From RGDT01 sp964630925 (lineage in GTDB: Bacteria; Planctomycetota; Planctomycetia; Gemmatales; Gemmataceae): a DNA stretch of 30,202 bases. A program made the position numbers and the translations under genes. Shown one piece after another: positions 20,916-29,664 of this stretch. The stretch is taken from assembly GCA_964630925.1 (NCBI GenBank), contig CAZVZK010000122.1:1-30202 (forward strand), in the 5' to 3' direction. How positions within the stretch are numbered: the first letter of the stretch is position 1; each line of letters begins with the position of its first letter. The notes under the pieces are model-generated. The model was not told the origin of the DNA. It was given only the letters and a program-made list of their open reading frames with translations, and searched no databases.

Positions 20916-21050
20916 ATGAAGCTCCTCGACCAGTGCCGCGACAAGTTCCGCCTTCTCCGCCACGCCCTCCACACCCAACGCGGCCACCTCGCCTGGATCG
21001 GACGCACCAGCCGCCCGCGGCACCGGGCCATCCCCGTGGGACGCGGGTGA
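20916..21050 (+). pseudogene. intI: Integron-integrase (IntI-type tyrosine recombinase) N-terminal remnant
   Basis: ATG 20916 with AAGGAGG 5 bases upstream opens a 44-codon frame. Residues 2-30 (KLLDQCRDKFRLLRHALHTQ then RGHLAWIGR) align without gaps to the SAM-like N-terminal domain of integron integrases as I remember it, typically KLLDQVRD-x-IR...HYSIRTE-x-Y-x-x-WI-R. Conserved are KLLDQ, RD, R, H, T, WI and R. After R30 the match fades into TSRPRHRAIPVGRG and a stop. The core-binding remainder and the catalytic RHRY domain are absent. The orientation, divergent from the cassettes, is that of intI. Confidence 0.55.
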
Positions 21051-21108
21051 GCGCGGCTCTCGACTCGTTTGCGTCAACGGATGCCGCGCTGAGATGTCCC
21101 GGGCGGCC

Positions 21109-22269
21109 TCACCAGCCGCGGTGCGTCCACTCCTTCCTCTCGGGGCCGGGGGGCAGGCCGAGCCGGCCCAGGAGCTGCCGGGCGAAGTTGTCGTGCGCCG
21201 AGAGCTGGACGAGGCCCGTGGCCTCCGCCCCGATCGGGACCTCCTTGAAGGAGAGGGAGGGGGCCGGCCACGTCGTCCAGGCCGCGGAGTACAGCTCGAC
21301 GCCGTTGACGTCGAGCAGGCGGACCTTCCACTCGATGCGGAAGTCGGCGGCCAGGGAGGCGCCGCCGAGGCTGCCCTTGTACTTCGAGTAGGTGCCCTCC
21401 AGGCGGGTGGCGGCCTCGACCTCGAAGACGACCTCCGCGCCCGGGCGGTCCTTTTCTGAGCGGTAGCCGGTGTCGAGGAGCGTGGCGGGGAGGACGGGCT
21501 TCAACGCCTCGCGCAGGCGGCCCTCGATGTGCTCTTTCCCCAGGTACACGAAGGAGGGCCTCGCCCCGCGGATCTCGTCGCCGGTGCGGGTGTGATGGGC
21601 GAAGTCGGGGTCGAGCTTCCAGATCGCCAGCGCCAGCTCCATTTTGGGCGTCATCGTCCTGTCGTGGGTCTCCTTCATCCGGACCGAGACGGTGGGCCGG
21701 CGGGCCTCGCGTCTGCGGAGGCCGGCCAGGGCGTCGAGGAAGGCGGCCTTGAGCGCGGCGTCCGGCTCGATCCCCGGCGCGCCGGCGTTACCCTCGGCGA
21801 TCGCCCGGCTGATCCCCTGCCACTCGCGGTGGGAGGCGATGCCGTTGGCGGCGACGGCCAGCCCGACGTGCAGGAGGGCGACGGCGGCCCAGCTCCGCAA
21901 CGTCAGGCCACGCCCGAACGGGTAGGTGAGCAGGTGCAGGGCGAGCGCCGACGCCAGCGCCCCCAGCGGCGCGAGGAACCACATGGCGGCGGTGCTGAGA
22001 GGGTGGCCGGTGAAGGGGCCGCTCAGGGGCACGGCGGCGACGAACACCGCGAAGGCGAAGAAGAAGAGCAGGCCGAGGGCCTCATTGAAATCAAAACCGC
22101 AACCGTCGTGGCGGGAGAGCCACCGGGCAGGGGTGGGCGGCGGTGCCGGCTCGGGGATCGGCTCGGTGAGCAGGGACGGCGGCAGGGGCATGCCGCAGGG
22201 GCAGCGCCCGAAGTTGAACGCGAAGAGGGCGAGGGGCTGATCGCAGGAGGGGCAGATACGCTCGCTCAT
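21109..22269 (-). CDS. Zinc-ribbon membrane protein, unknown function
   Basis: The product is 386 aa from ATG 22269, with AGGGG about 9 bases upstream. The N-terminus has a zinc ribbon: C6 and C9 (CPSCDQ), C23 and C25 (CPCG). A Pro-rich spacer is followed by three predicted membrane spans at about 64-82, 93-116 and 125-143. The remaining 240 residues are soluble: a helical DAALKAAFLDALAGLRRREA, then a beta-rich domain (VVFEVEAATRLEGTYSKYKG, IEWKVRLLDVNGVELYSAAW) that reads like a lipoprotein- or DUF-type sheet. No catalytic motif is seen. It is divergent from the subtilase across a 297-base spacer. Confidence 0.72.
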   Translation of the reverse strand: MSERICPSCDQPLALFAFNFGRCPCGMPLPPSLLTEPIPEPAPPPTPARWLSRHDGCGFDFNEALGLLFFFAFAVFVAAVPLSGPFTGHPLSTAAMWFLAPLGALASALALHLLTYPFGRGLTLRSWAAVALLHVGLAVAANGIASHREWQGISRAIAEGNAGAPGIEPDAALKAAFLDALAGLRRREARRPTVSVRMKETHDRTMTPKMELALAIWKLDPDFAHHTRTGDEIRGARPSFVYLGKEHIEGRLREALKPVLPATLLDTGYRSEKDRPGAEVVFEVEAATRLEGTYSKYKGSLGGASLAADFRIEWKVRLLDVNGVELYSAAWTTWPAPSLSFKEVPIGAEATGLVQLSAHDNFARQLLGRLGLPPGPERKEWTHRGW

Positions 22270-22498
22270 GACGGGTGACCCCTGAAGGGTGGATCGGTCT
22301 GGGTGGCTCTCGCCACCATCTACGCACCACGCGGGGCGGCGTGACACGGTCCTGAACCTCACCCCCATTCCGCCCCTCTCTGCCGCGAGCTGGGGGCGAG
22401 ACGCCCGATGGCACTTGAGCTCTGCCGCTCGCCTTGAGCGAAGACACGGCACGCTCACGCCGTGCCGCTCGCCGAGAAGCGCGCTGACGAAATCCGCC

Positions 22499-22528
22499 TT
22501 GCAACGGCGCCCCGGCCTCGGCTATACG
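22499..22528 (+). promoter_or_regulatory. Putative promoter of the subtilase gene
   Basis: TTGCAA at 22499-22504 and TATACG at 22523-22528 have an 18-base spacer and lie 38 bases before the start codon. Confidence 0.5.
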
Positions 22529-22566
22529 GGGCCGGCCGGGCGCCCCCTCCACGCGCAGGAGCAGCC

Positions 22567-25101
22567 ATGAGCCGCACGCCGACCAGGCCCCGCCTCGAGC
22601 CGCTCGAGGACCGCCGGCTCCTCGCCGGCATCTACGGCGCGCTCTTCAACGACCTCGACGGCGACGGCCTGCGCGGCCCCGCCGAGCCGGGGCTGGCCGG
22701 ACGCACCGTCTTCCTCGACACCGACGGCGACGGGCGCCACGACGCAGGGGAACGCTCCGCCCTGACCGCGGCGGACGGCGGTTACTCGTTCGCCGACACC
22801 GGCCCCGGCACGTTCACCGTCTGCCAGCTCCTGCCCGCGGGGTGGCATGCGGCGGGCGATGCCGCCGCCGGCCCCGGGACGGCGGCCGAGCGGCTGCTGC
22901 GGCTGGACGCGGTGCGCTCCGACCCGCGCTTCGCCGGCATCGACGGCTCCGGATTCTCCGTCGCGGTCCTCGACACCGGATTCGACGCATCGCACCCCGC
23001 GCTGGCGGGGGCGTTCGTGCACCAGCACGATTACCTGGACGACGACGACATCGCCGACGACCCGTCCGGGCACGGCACCCACGTCGCCAGCCTGATCGCG
23101 GGGCGCGACGAGGCCACCCCAGGGGTCGCGCCGGGCGCGGGGCTTGTCGGGCTCAAGGTCCTCGACGCGGGCGGCGGCGGCAACTTCTCGCACATCGAGG
23201 ACGGCCTGCGCTGGGTGATCGACCACGCGGCGGAACACAAGATCGTCAGCGTGAACCTCTCGCTGGGGGACGGCGGCAGTTACGCGGCGGCGCTGTCGCT
23301 GCACGGCATCGGCGACGAGCTGGCCGAGCTGGAGGCGATGGGCGTGGTGGTGGTGGCGGCGGCGGGCAACGCGTACACGCCGAGCCACGCGCAGCCGGGC
23401 GTCGCGTACCCGGCGGCGGACCCCAACGTCGTCGCCGTGGGCGCGGTGTGGGACTCGGACCGCGGCGGGCCGTGGTCCTGGGGCACCGGGGCGATCGACA
23501 ACACCTCCGCGCCGGGTCGCATCGTGAGTTTCAGCCAGCGCGGCGGGGCCGGCAGCACGCAGGTGTTCGCCCCGGGCACGTTCCTCATCGGGGCGTCCCC
23601 CGGCGGGGGCGTCAACGCCCTGTCCGGGACGAGCATGGCGGCGGGCATCGTCGCCGGGCTGGTGCCGCTGGCGCAGCAGCTCGCCCTCCGCGACCTGGGC
23701 CGCACGCTCACCGCCGACGAGGTCCGCACCCTGCTGCACGACAGCGGGGCCGTCGTCATCGACGGGGACGACGAGGACGACAACGTCGCCAACACGGGGC
23801 TGGCCTACCGGCGGGTCGATGCCCTGTCGCTGCTGGAGTCGGTCATCGGCGTCGAGGGCGTCACGGGCGCCCCGCTGCCGCAGGCGAAGGCCGTCCACGT
23901 CCTCGACGGGGACGTGGAGGCGTCCCTCGGGAGCATGAGGCCGGGGCGGGTGCGTGGCGTCGTGTATCAGGACAGCAACGGCAACGGGCGGCGCGACGCC
24001 ACCGAGGCGGCGGCCGCCGGGCGCACGGTCTACCTGGACCGCAACAACAACGGCAGGCTGGACGCCGGCGACCAATCCGCCGTCACGGATGCGCTGGGCC
24101 GGTACACGCTCGACGACCTGGCGCTCGGCCCCGCGGTGGCGCGTCTCTTGACGCAGCCGGGTGAGGCGGGGGTGGGCGTCGATTGCCCCATCATAAGCGG
24201 GCTGGACAGGGGGATCGACTTCGGGGTGCGGGCGGCGACGGGCAACCGGGCGCCGGAGCTGCTGGGCAACGGGCGGATGCCGTCGGTGGACGAGGACGCG
24301 GCCCCCGGGCAGGGGGTCACGGTGGGCGAGATGCTGGGCGCCACGTTCCGCGACGCGGACGTCGGCTCGCGGAAGGGGATCGCCGTGGTGGGGGTGCAGG
24401 GGCCTGGGCGGTGGCACTACTCCACCAATGACGGGGCGACGTGGACCGACTTCTACAACCCGTCGGTGAACGGGGCGCGGCTGCTGCGTGCGGAGGACCG
24501 CATCCGCTTCGTGCCGGCGCGGGACGGCTCCGGGGGGGGGACGCTGACCTACCACGGCTGGGACCAGACCGTCGGCGCGGGGGGCGGGTCCACCACGCTG
24601 ACGGGCCGCACCGGCGGGGCGGCGGCGTTCAGCGCGACCTCGGCCATCGTGCAGTGCGTGATCAGGGCGGCCAACGACGCGCCGGTCCTGCTCGGTCCGG
24701 GCACGCTGCCGGCGGGCGTGTCGGACGGGATGACCTGGCCGGCGGTGCGCGTCAGTGATCTGCTGGCCGGCAAGGTGAAGGACGCGGACGGGGCCGTCGG
24801 CATGGGCATGGCGGTGGAGGGCTTCACGGGCGACGGGCGCTGGCAATACTCGCGGGACGGCGGCAGGTCGTACACGGACATCGGGACGCTGGCGGCGGGG
24901 CAGGCGCGGCTGCTGGAGGATCACGCGCTGTTGCGGTTCGTCCCGCGCAAGGGGTCGCAGGGGGCCGCCACGATCTCGTACCGGGCGTGGGACCGCTCCG
25001 CCGGGCGCGCCGGGCTGATCGGGGCGGTGGGCGAGCTGTCGGCCACGTCGCCGTTCAGCCTCTTGCTCGCGACGGCGACGATGCAGGTGCGCAAGGCGTA
25101 G
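22567..25101 (+). CDS. Secreted subtilisin-like serine protease with SdrD-B-type and cadherin-like repeats
   Basis: The product is 844 aa; ATG 22567 has AGGAG 5 bases upstream. Residues 9-20, LEPLEDRRLLA, are the planctomycete extracellular N-terminal motif. Residues 22-100 form an SdrD-B/Cna-B-like beta domain (GALFNDLDGDGLRG, GRTVFLDTDGDGRHDAGE). Peptidase S8 domain, about 125-420: D136 in VAVLDTGFD, H169 in GHGTHVASLIAG and S356 in LSGTSMAAG, with an AAAGN oxyanion Asn segment, so the triad is intact. A second SdrD-B-like domain spans about 458-540 (VVYQDSNGNGRRDATE, LDRNNNGRLDAGD); its Asp/Asn loops probably bind calcium. Two repeats of roughly 120 residues follow (RAPELLGNG and NDAPVLLGPG starts, W(H/Q)YS motifs, FVPxxxG). 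It probably acts at or beyond the cell surface. Confidence 0.88.
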   Translation: MSRTPTRPRLEPLEDRRLLAGIYGALFNDLDGDGLRGPAEPGLAGRTVFLDTDGDGRHDAGERSALTAADGGYSFADTGPGTFTVCQLLPAGWHAAGDAAAGPGTAAERLLRLDAVRSDPRFAGIDGSGFSVAVLDTGFDASHPALAGAFVHQHDYLDDDDIADDPSGHGTHVASLIAGRDEATPGVAPGAGLVGLKVLDAGGGGNFSHIEDGLRWVIDHAAEHKIVSVNLSLGDGGSYAAALSLHGIGDELAELEAMGVVVVAAAGNAYTPSHAQPGVAYPAADPNVVAVGAVWDSDRGGPWSWGTGAIDNTSAPGRIVSFSQRGGAGSTQVFAPGTFLIGASPGGGVNALSGTSMAAGIVAGLVPLAQQLALRDLGRTLTADEVRTLLHDSGAVVIDGDDEDDNVANTGLAYRRVDALSLLESVIGVEGVTGAPLPQAKAVHVLDGDVEASLGSMRPGRVRGVVYQDSNGNGRRDATEAAAAGRTVYLDRNNNGRLDAGDQSAVTDALGRYTLDDLALGPAVARLLTQPGEAGVGVDCPIISGLDRGIDFGVRAATGNRAPELLGNGRMPSVDEDAAPGQGVTVGEMLGATFRDADVGSRKGIAVVGVQGPGRWHYSTNDGATWTDFYNPSVNGARLLRAEDRIRFVPARDGSGGGTLTYHGWDQTVGAGGGSTTLTGRTGGAAAFSATSAIVQCVIRAANDAPVLLGPGTLPAGVSDGMTWPAVRVSDLLAGKVKDADGAVGMGMAVEGFTGDGRWQYSRDGGRSYTDIGTLAAGQARLLEDHALLRFVPRKGSQGAATISYRAWDRSAGRAGLIGAVGELSATSPFSLLLATATMQVRKA

Positions 25102-25106
25102 GCGGG

Positions 25107-26738
25107 TCACGCCTCGCCGGGGGTGACCTTGCGTTCGGGGCCGTCGAGGGCGCGGAGGCGCTCGTCCTTCGGGGCGCCCTTGCCGAAGGTGAAGTCGGGG
25201 CGCGGGTCCTCCTTGCGGCCGCTCTTCTGTTGCTCCTCGCGCTGGCGTTGCAGGTCGGCGTAGATCCAGATGAGGAGGATGAGGCCGGGCCAGAAGTTGG
25301 CCTCGGCCAGCGGCTGCTGCACGACGGGCTTGGGGGCGCCGGTGACGAATAGGTCCATGTGCATCTGCAGCAGGTAGTACGACGTGAGGTGGTACGGGGC
25401 GGTCACCGGCTCGGTGTCGCCGAAGAAGCCCGCCGGGCGGTACTCCAGGCCGCCCGGCATGAAGCGCAGGCGTTTCGTCCACTGCACGGGGCCGCGCGAC
25501 AGCTGCTCGGCCCAGCGGGCGGCGACGGCGGAGGCGGCGAGGTCGCGCATGGCGGCGAAGTCGACGTCCTCGACGACGCCGACGGTGGAGAAGCGGATGG
25601 GGGGGCGCGGGTCGCCCTGGGGCGGCTCCAGCAGGATGAAGTTGGCGTGCCAGGTCATGCGTTCCACATCCGCGTAGAGGAGGGAGCGCCCGCGGCCGGG
25701 CTGCGCGACGCCGAACTGGTGGAAGGCCAGGCGGAGGTAGGACGCCCGGAGGGTGAGCCAGAGGCCCAGGGCGGCGAGGGGGGCGAGGAGGCAGGCGAAG
25801 GCGATGTAGCCGGCGAGCGGGGCGCGGCTGTACGACATGGGGACGAAGAGGGACGACAGGCCGAGGGCGATGGCGAGGCAGAACCATCCGAGGGCGGCGT
25901 CGCGGCCGCGGCGTTCGAGGAGGAGGCGGCCGAGGGGTTGGCCGGGGAGGGTGCCGGACTGGTCGGGGCGCTTCTCGACGAAGTGCCAGACGACCTGGCC
26001 GAGGGCGTGGGCGTTGACGGTGTGGTCGGGGACGCGGAGGAGGGCCTCGGCCTCGATGCCGCGCCAGACGCACATCTTCTGGTCGTGGACGGCGACGTGG
26101 GTCAGCTCGTCGGGCCTGTAGACGCCCTTGTGGGGGCCGTGGTGCACGTGCAGGCCGTGGCGGTCGAAGTGCCAGCCGGTGCCTTCGAGGCGTGCGCCGA
26201 CGTCGGCGCCCTCGATGGCGCGGGTGGCCATGCCGCGGACGACGCGGTCCACGAGGGTGAAGAGGGGGTCGGGCTGGCCGGGGGGGACGGGGTAGGAGAA
26301 GGACACGAACTCGGGGCCGGCCTCGGTGTGTGTGTCGAGCCTGACCCAGCGCCAGAGGCCGCCGTCGGGCTGGGCGGTGGTGCGCTGGGAGACGCCGGTG
26401 ATCTGGTCGTCGCGGTAGGGGCGGCGGACGCCGCCGCGGCGGACGAGGGTGAAGCCGTCGTCGGTGACCTCGAGCCATTGCTGGCGTGAGAGGAGGATGA
26501 GGGCGGCGACGACGCCGGGGGCGGCGATGGCGGCGGCGATGGGGCCGCCAATGAGGAGCCAGGTGAAGGACTCGCGGGCGGTGCCGATGATGGTGACGCA
26601 GAGGGCGAGGGCGGCGATGGCGAGGGGGACGCCGACCCAGGCCGACTGCAGGGAGCCGCCGACCTGGACGGGCTTGACGTAGGTGCGTGGCTTCGGCAGG
26701 AAGTCGGCCTTGCCGAAGGGGTTGCGCGGGTCGGCCAC
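25107..26738 (-). CDS. Membrane protein, paralog 2 of a tandem pair
   Basis: The start is GTG 26738, with AGGAG 7 bases upstream overlapping the stop of the upstream paralog; the product is 543 aa. Predicted spans are at about 35-53 and 60-83, then a soluble PH-like region (WLEVTDDGFTLVRRGGVRRP, YRDDQITGVSQR). A middle domain (GTGWHFDRHGLHVHHGPHKG, LLRVPDHTVNAHAL) precedes two more spans (LGWFCLAIALGLSSLFV; LAGYIAFACLLAPLAALGLW). The C-terminal domain contains FHQFGVAQPGRGRSLLYADV, RWAEQLSRGPVQWTKRLRF and WPGLILLIWIY. It is alignable with the 26750-28351 product along its length, as two PH-like halves each after a membrane pair. Function unknown. Confidence 0.75.
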   Translation of the reverse strand: MADPRNPFGKADFLPKPRTYVKPVQVGGSLQSAWVGVPLAIAALALCVTIIGTARESFTWLLIGGPIAAAIAAPGVVAALILLSRQQWLEVTDDGFTLVRRGGVRRPYRDDQITGVSQRTTAQPDGGLWRWVRLDTHTEAGPEFVSFSYPVPPGQPDPLFTLVDRVVRGMATRAIEGADVGARLEGTGWHFDRHGLHVHHGPHKGVYRPDELTHVAVHDQKMCVWRGIEAEALLRVPDHTVNAHALGQVVWHFVEKRPDQSGTLPGQPLGRLLLERRGRDAALGWFCLAIALGLSSLFVPMSYSRAPLAGYIAFACLLAPLAALGLWLTLRASYLRLAFHQFGVAQPGRGRSLLYADVERMTWHANFILLEPPQGDPRPPIRFSTVGVVEDVDFAAMRDLAASAVAARWAEQLSRGPVQWTKRLRFMPGGLEYRPAGFFGDTEPVTAPYHLTSYYLLQMHMDLFVTGAPKPVVQQPLAEANFWPGLILLIWIYADLQRQREEQQKSGRKEDPRPDFTFGKGAPKDERLRALDGPERKVTPGEA

Positions 26739-26749
26739 GACGGGGCTCC

Positions 26750-28351
26750 TCACGAGTGCGGCGTATCTTGTGCCTGGGTGATGCGGCGTCCGGGGGCGTC
26801 GGCGGGCTCGACGCGCATGTCGGGCGGCCTCGTGTCGCCCCAGCGGGAGAAGTCGAAAGGGCCGTCCGTCGGGCCGGCCTGTTGCTGGCCCCGTTTCTGC
26901 AAGGCCTTGCGAATCCAATCGAGGAGGATGAGGCCGGGGTAGACGTTGGCTTCATCGCCCGGTTGCGTGAACAGGACGGAGATGCGGTCGGAAACGAAGA
27001 ACTCCAGTTTGTCGTTGTGATCGACGTAGCTCAGGCCGGCGTAGGGTATCGTGACGGGCTCGTCGCCGAACCGACGCGAATCCAGACATTCCAGGGCGTC
27101 GGAAAGGAAGCGGAGGCTCTTCGTCCAGCGCACCGGCCCACGTCGCAACTCCTCCGACCACCGGGCCGCGATGAACGAGGCGGCGTGGGCGCGGGCGGCC
27201 GCCTGCCGCGCTCCGAGCGACACCGACACCTCGTAGATGCCGAGGCGGATTGTGGGCTGTGACTGGTCGGCGGGCTCCAAAAGGATGAGGGTGGGCGTCC
27301 AGGTCAGGCGAGCCACTTGGGAAAAGAGGAGCGTGTGGCCCGTCGCCGGGTGGATGACACCGAACTCGTGGTGATCGAGCCTACCCGAGTAGCTTCCGAG
27401 GATGAGCCAGAGCGCCAAGGACGCGACGAGGACACCCAGGATAGCGAGTGTCAGGCCTCCCGCGCCTTGTCCCTGGATGTAGGCCACGACGGACAGGATA
27501 GTCAGGATCGGTAGTATCCCCCCGAGCAGCATCCATCCCAGTCGGGCGCCGCCTCGTACGTGGGACCACAGCCGCCGTCCGAGGGGCTTGTCGGGCGACG
27601 GCGAGGGAGACGGCGGGAGACGCGAAAGTAGCGACTGGAGAATCTTGGACAGAACATGGGCGTTCGTGGTGTGCTCGGGGACACGGAGGAACGGCTCGAC
27701 CTCGTCGTTCCGCCAGATGCAGTAAGCCGCGCCGTCGTGGGCGAAGAACGAGATTGCTTCCGGTGGGCAGGCCCGCTTCGCGCCGGGTACGTGCAGCCCC
27801 TCGCCGTCGAAGTGCCAACCAGCCCCGTCGAGGCGGATGCCGCCCTCTGTCGCCCTGCGGGCGAGGGACTCGATGACGCGGGAGAAGAAGTGAGCAAGAG
27901 GGTCGGGCTTGTCGTGGGGCAACTCGTATTCGATGGTGAACGAGGTCGCGCCGGCCTGCGTCCGCACGTCGAGGCGTGCCACGCGCCAGTGGCCGACCCA
28001 TCGCTGGGAGAGGCCGACGATGTCCGCGTCCTTGAAGATAATCTGTTCCGCGCCGCGGGCCAGGATGAAGCCATCCGTGGCAGCAAGGAACGACTGCCTG
28101 CGGGCGAGGGCGACGGAGATGGCCGTGGCCCCGATGAGGACGAGGGCGAATCCGATGCCTATTAACCACCAGAAGAAAGGCCGGTAGTGCAACGCATTTC
28201 CGGCGCCGATTGCCCCGATGAAGAGGGCCTGGAAGGCGAGGAGGAAGGTGCTCACAATCCAGACGATCTCATGCGGGCTGCTGAGCTGGACGGGGAACGC
28301 GACGGGCCTGGAGAGGAGGTCTGGCTTGTCGAATTCGTTCGGAGTCGGCAC
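26750..28351 (-). CDS. Membrane protein, paralog 1 of a tandem pair
   Basis: The start is GTG 28351, with AGGA 7 bases upstream; the product is 533 aa. The architecture is the same as its downstream paralog: two N-terminal spans (IVWIVSTFLLAFQALFIGAI; FFWWLIGIGFALVLIGATAI), FLAATDGFILARGAEQIIF, GAGWHFDGEGLHVPGAKR, LRVPEHTTNAHVLSK, two central spans, HHEFGVIHPATGHTLLF, RWSEELRRGPVRWTKSLRFL and a YPGLILLDWI end. The gene is noticeably less GC-rich than its twin, so the two have been diverging in composition as well as sequence. The stop lies 11 bases before the next start, so the pair is one operon with coupled translation. No function is known to me. Confidence 0.75.
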   Translation of the reverse strand: MPTPNEFDKPDLLSRPVAFPVQLSSPHEIVWIVSTFLLAFQALFIGAIGAGNALHYRPFFWWLIGIGFALVLIGATAISVALARRQSFLAATDGFILARGAEQIIFKDADIVGLSQRWVGHWRVARLDVRTQAGATSFTIEYELPHDKPDPLAHFFSRVIESLARRATEGGIRLDGAGWHFDGEGLHVPGAKRACPPEAISFFAHDGAAYCIWRNDEVEPFLRVPEHTTNAHVLSKILQSLLSRLPPSPSPSPDKPLGRRLWSHVRGGARLGWMLLGGILPILTILSVVAYIQGQGAGGLTLAILGVLVASLALWLILGSYSGRLDHHEFGVIHPATGHTLLFSQVARLTWTPTLILLEPADQSQPTIRLGIYEVSVSLGARQAAARAHAASFIAARWSEELRRGPVRWTKSLRFLSDALECLDSRRFGDEPVTIPYAGLSYVDHNDKLEFFVSDRISVLFTQPGDEANVYPGLILLDWIRKALQKRGQQQAGPTDGPFDFSRWGDTRPPDMRVEPADAPGRRITQAQDTPHS

Positions 28352-28417
28352 GGGCGGTCCTCCTCTGGCGGCTCGTCAGGGCGTTTCGTGGACGGTAGCG
28401 GGAGGGTGAGGCTCTTC

Positions 28418-28482
28418 TTGTCGTAGAGCACGCATCTTGCGTGCTTGCTTCGGGAGCACGCAAGATGCGTGCTCTACGACAA
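28418..28482. repeat. REP-like palindrome, copy B
   Basis: Perfect 28-base arms at 28418-28445 and 28455-28482 enclose a 9-base loop. Each arm contains AGCACGCA-TCT-TGCGTGCT (or its complement), itself a palindrome. The outer CGTAGAGCACGC is shared with copy A. It lies 45 bases after the oxidoreductase stop (minus strand) and may end that transcript. Confidence 0.75.
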
Positions 28483-28527
28483 ATCCAATCGGCCGCTCGC
28501 CCTCCCGTTGGCCGCCCCGGACCCGCC

Positions 28528-29664
28528 CTAGAACGACGGGATGTCCACGCGGGCGCCGCCCTTCATGGCGGACTCGTGGGCGCAGATGCCGACCATCGTC
28601 CAGTTGGCGCTGGTGGCGGCGTCGGGGAAGGCGGGCTGCTTGCCGAGGCAGGCCATCAGGAAGTTGTGGGCGAGGTGGGGGTGGCTGCCGCCGTGGCCGC
28701 CGCCCTGGAGGAAGCTGAGGTGGTCGGCGTCCTGGATGGCCTGGGGGCGGGTGAACTTCTGGATCGGCCCCGGCAGGCGGCTGGCGAAGTCGGGCACCGG
28801 GACGCGCTTGGGGATCTTGTCCTCGGTGAGGGGCTTCTCCGGGGTGGACTTGGTGTGGATGACCGGCTCCTCGTTCTCGAGCTGCTGCCACTCGAAGGAG
28901 GCCTTGCTGCCGTAGGCGTCGAAGCTCTCGCGGTACTGGCGGGCGGTGTCGAACAGGCTGCGCGTCACCTCTGCCACGACGTCACTGCCGCGGATCTTGA
29001 AGGTGGCGGATTCGTAGCTGAAGGGGCTGCCGTAGATGGGGATGTACTCCTCGCGGATGCGTCCGGAGCCGTGGCAGACGACGCTCTCGGCGTGGGCGGG
29101 TGCGCCGGGCTTGCTGAGGAGGGCGAGGCAGGGGCTGACGCAGTGGGTGGCGTAGTGCATGGGGGGCAGGCCGGGCCAGTAGCCGGGCCAGCCGTCCATG
29201 TCCTGCTGGTGGGAGCCGCGGAGGAACTGGATGCGGCCCAGCTCGCCCTTGTCGTACATCTCCTTGACGAAGAGGTATTCGCGGGCGTAGACGACGGTCT
29301 CCATCATCATGTAGACCTTGCCGGACTGACGCTGCAGCTCGACGATCTTCCGGCAGTCGTCGATGCTGGTGGCCATGGGGACGGTGCAGGCGACGTGCTT
29401 GCCGGCCTGGAGGGCGGCGAGGGACTGGGCGGCGTGGTCGGGGATGGGGGAGTTGATGTGGACGGCGTCGACGTTGGGGTCCTTGAGGAGGTCGTCGAAG
29501 GAGGCGTAGCGGGCCTTGATGCCGTACTTGTCGCCGCACTTGTCCAATTCGGCCTTGTCGCGGCGGCAGATGGCGTACATCTCGGCGTCGGGGTGGGCCT
29601 GGTAGATGGGGATGAACTCGGCGCCGAAGCCGAGGCCGACGATGGCGACGCGGATCTTTGCCAC
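28528..29664 (-). CDS. Gfo/Idh/MocA-family NAD(P)-dependent oxidoreductase
   Basis: The start is GTG 29664 with GGAG upstream; the product is 378 aa. The N-terminal Rossmann domain begins IRVAIVGLGFGAEFIPIYQA (GxGxxG) and contains YAICRRD, VDAVHINSPIPDHA and GKHVACTVPMAT; the usual EKP of this family is T-V-P here, with no Lys at that position. The C-terminal alpha/beta dimerisation domain holds YATHCVSPCLALL, where H of the THC segment may be the catalytic acid/base position, and ends with WTMVGICAHESAMKGGARVD. Family members oxidise or reduce sugars and cyclitols. Planctomycetes carry very many; substrate unknown. No sugar-isomerase neighbour is present in the window. Confidence 0.85.
   Translation of the reverse strand: MAKIRVAIVGLGFGAEFIPIYQAHPDAEMYAICRRDKAELDKCGDKYGIKARYASFDDLLKDPNVDAVHINSPIPDHAAQSLAALQAGKHVACTVPMATSIDDCRKIVELQRQSGKVYMMMETVVYAREYLFVKEMYDKGELGRIQFLRGSHQQDMDGWPGYWPGLPPMHYATHCVSPCLALLSKPGAPAHAESVVCHGSGRIREEYIPIYGSPFSYESATFKIRGSDVVAEVTRSLFDTARQYRESFDAYGSKASFEWQQLENEEPVIHTKSTPEKPLTEDKIPKRVPVPDFASRLPGPIQKFTRPQAIQDADHLSFLQGGGHGGSHPHLAHNFLMACLGKQPAFPDAATSANWTMVGICAHESAMKGGARVDIPSF

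Larger units (their letters stand above)
18569..21050. mobile_element. Degraded chromosomal integron: intI remnant, attI/Pc region, three cassettes
   Basis: The layout is that of an integron. A tyrosine-recombinase N-terminus lies on the + strand (20916). A promoter pointing the other way (20644-20614) is followed by a GTTCGGC junction (20587-20581). Three short orphan genes, all on the minus strand, are each preceded by TTCGGCGGC(A/G)GAGG. An attC fold lies between genes 1 and 2, and decayed site sequence plus an IS110-family remnant lies between 2 and 3. The integrase is truncated, so new cassette movement would need help from another integrase. No one part is conclusive; the order and the attC fold together are. 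Confidence 0.6.

Noticed and set aside
22522..26955. A 1,477-codon open frame on the minus strand opposite the subtilase and continuing through a membrane-protein gene
   Set aside because: It is an Arg/Pro/His-rich antisense shadow typical of very high GC DNA. The opposite strand has an intact protease with catalytic triad, and the frame has no domain resemblance.
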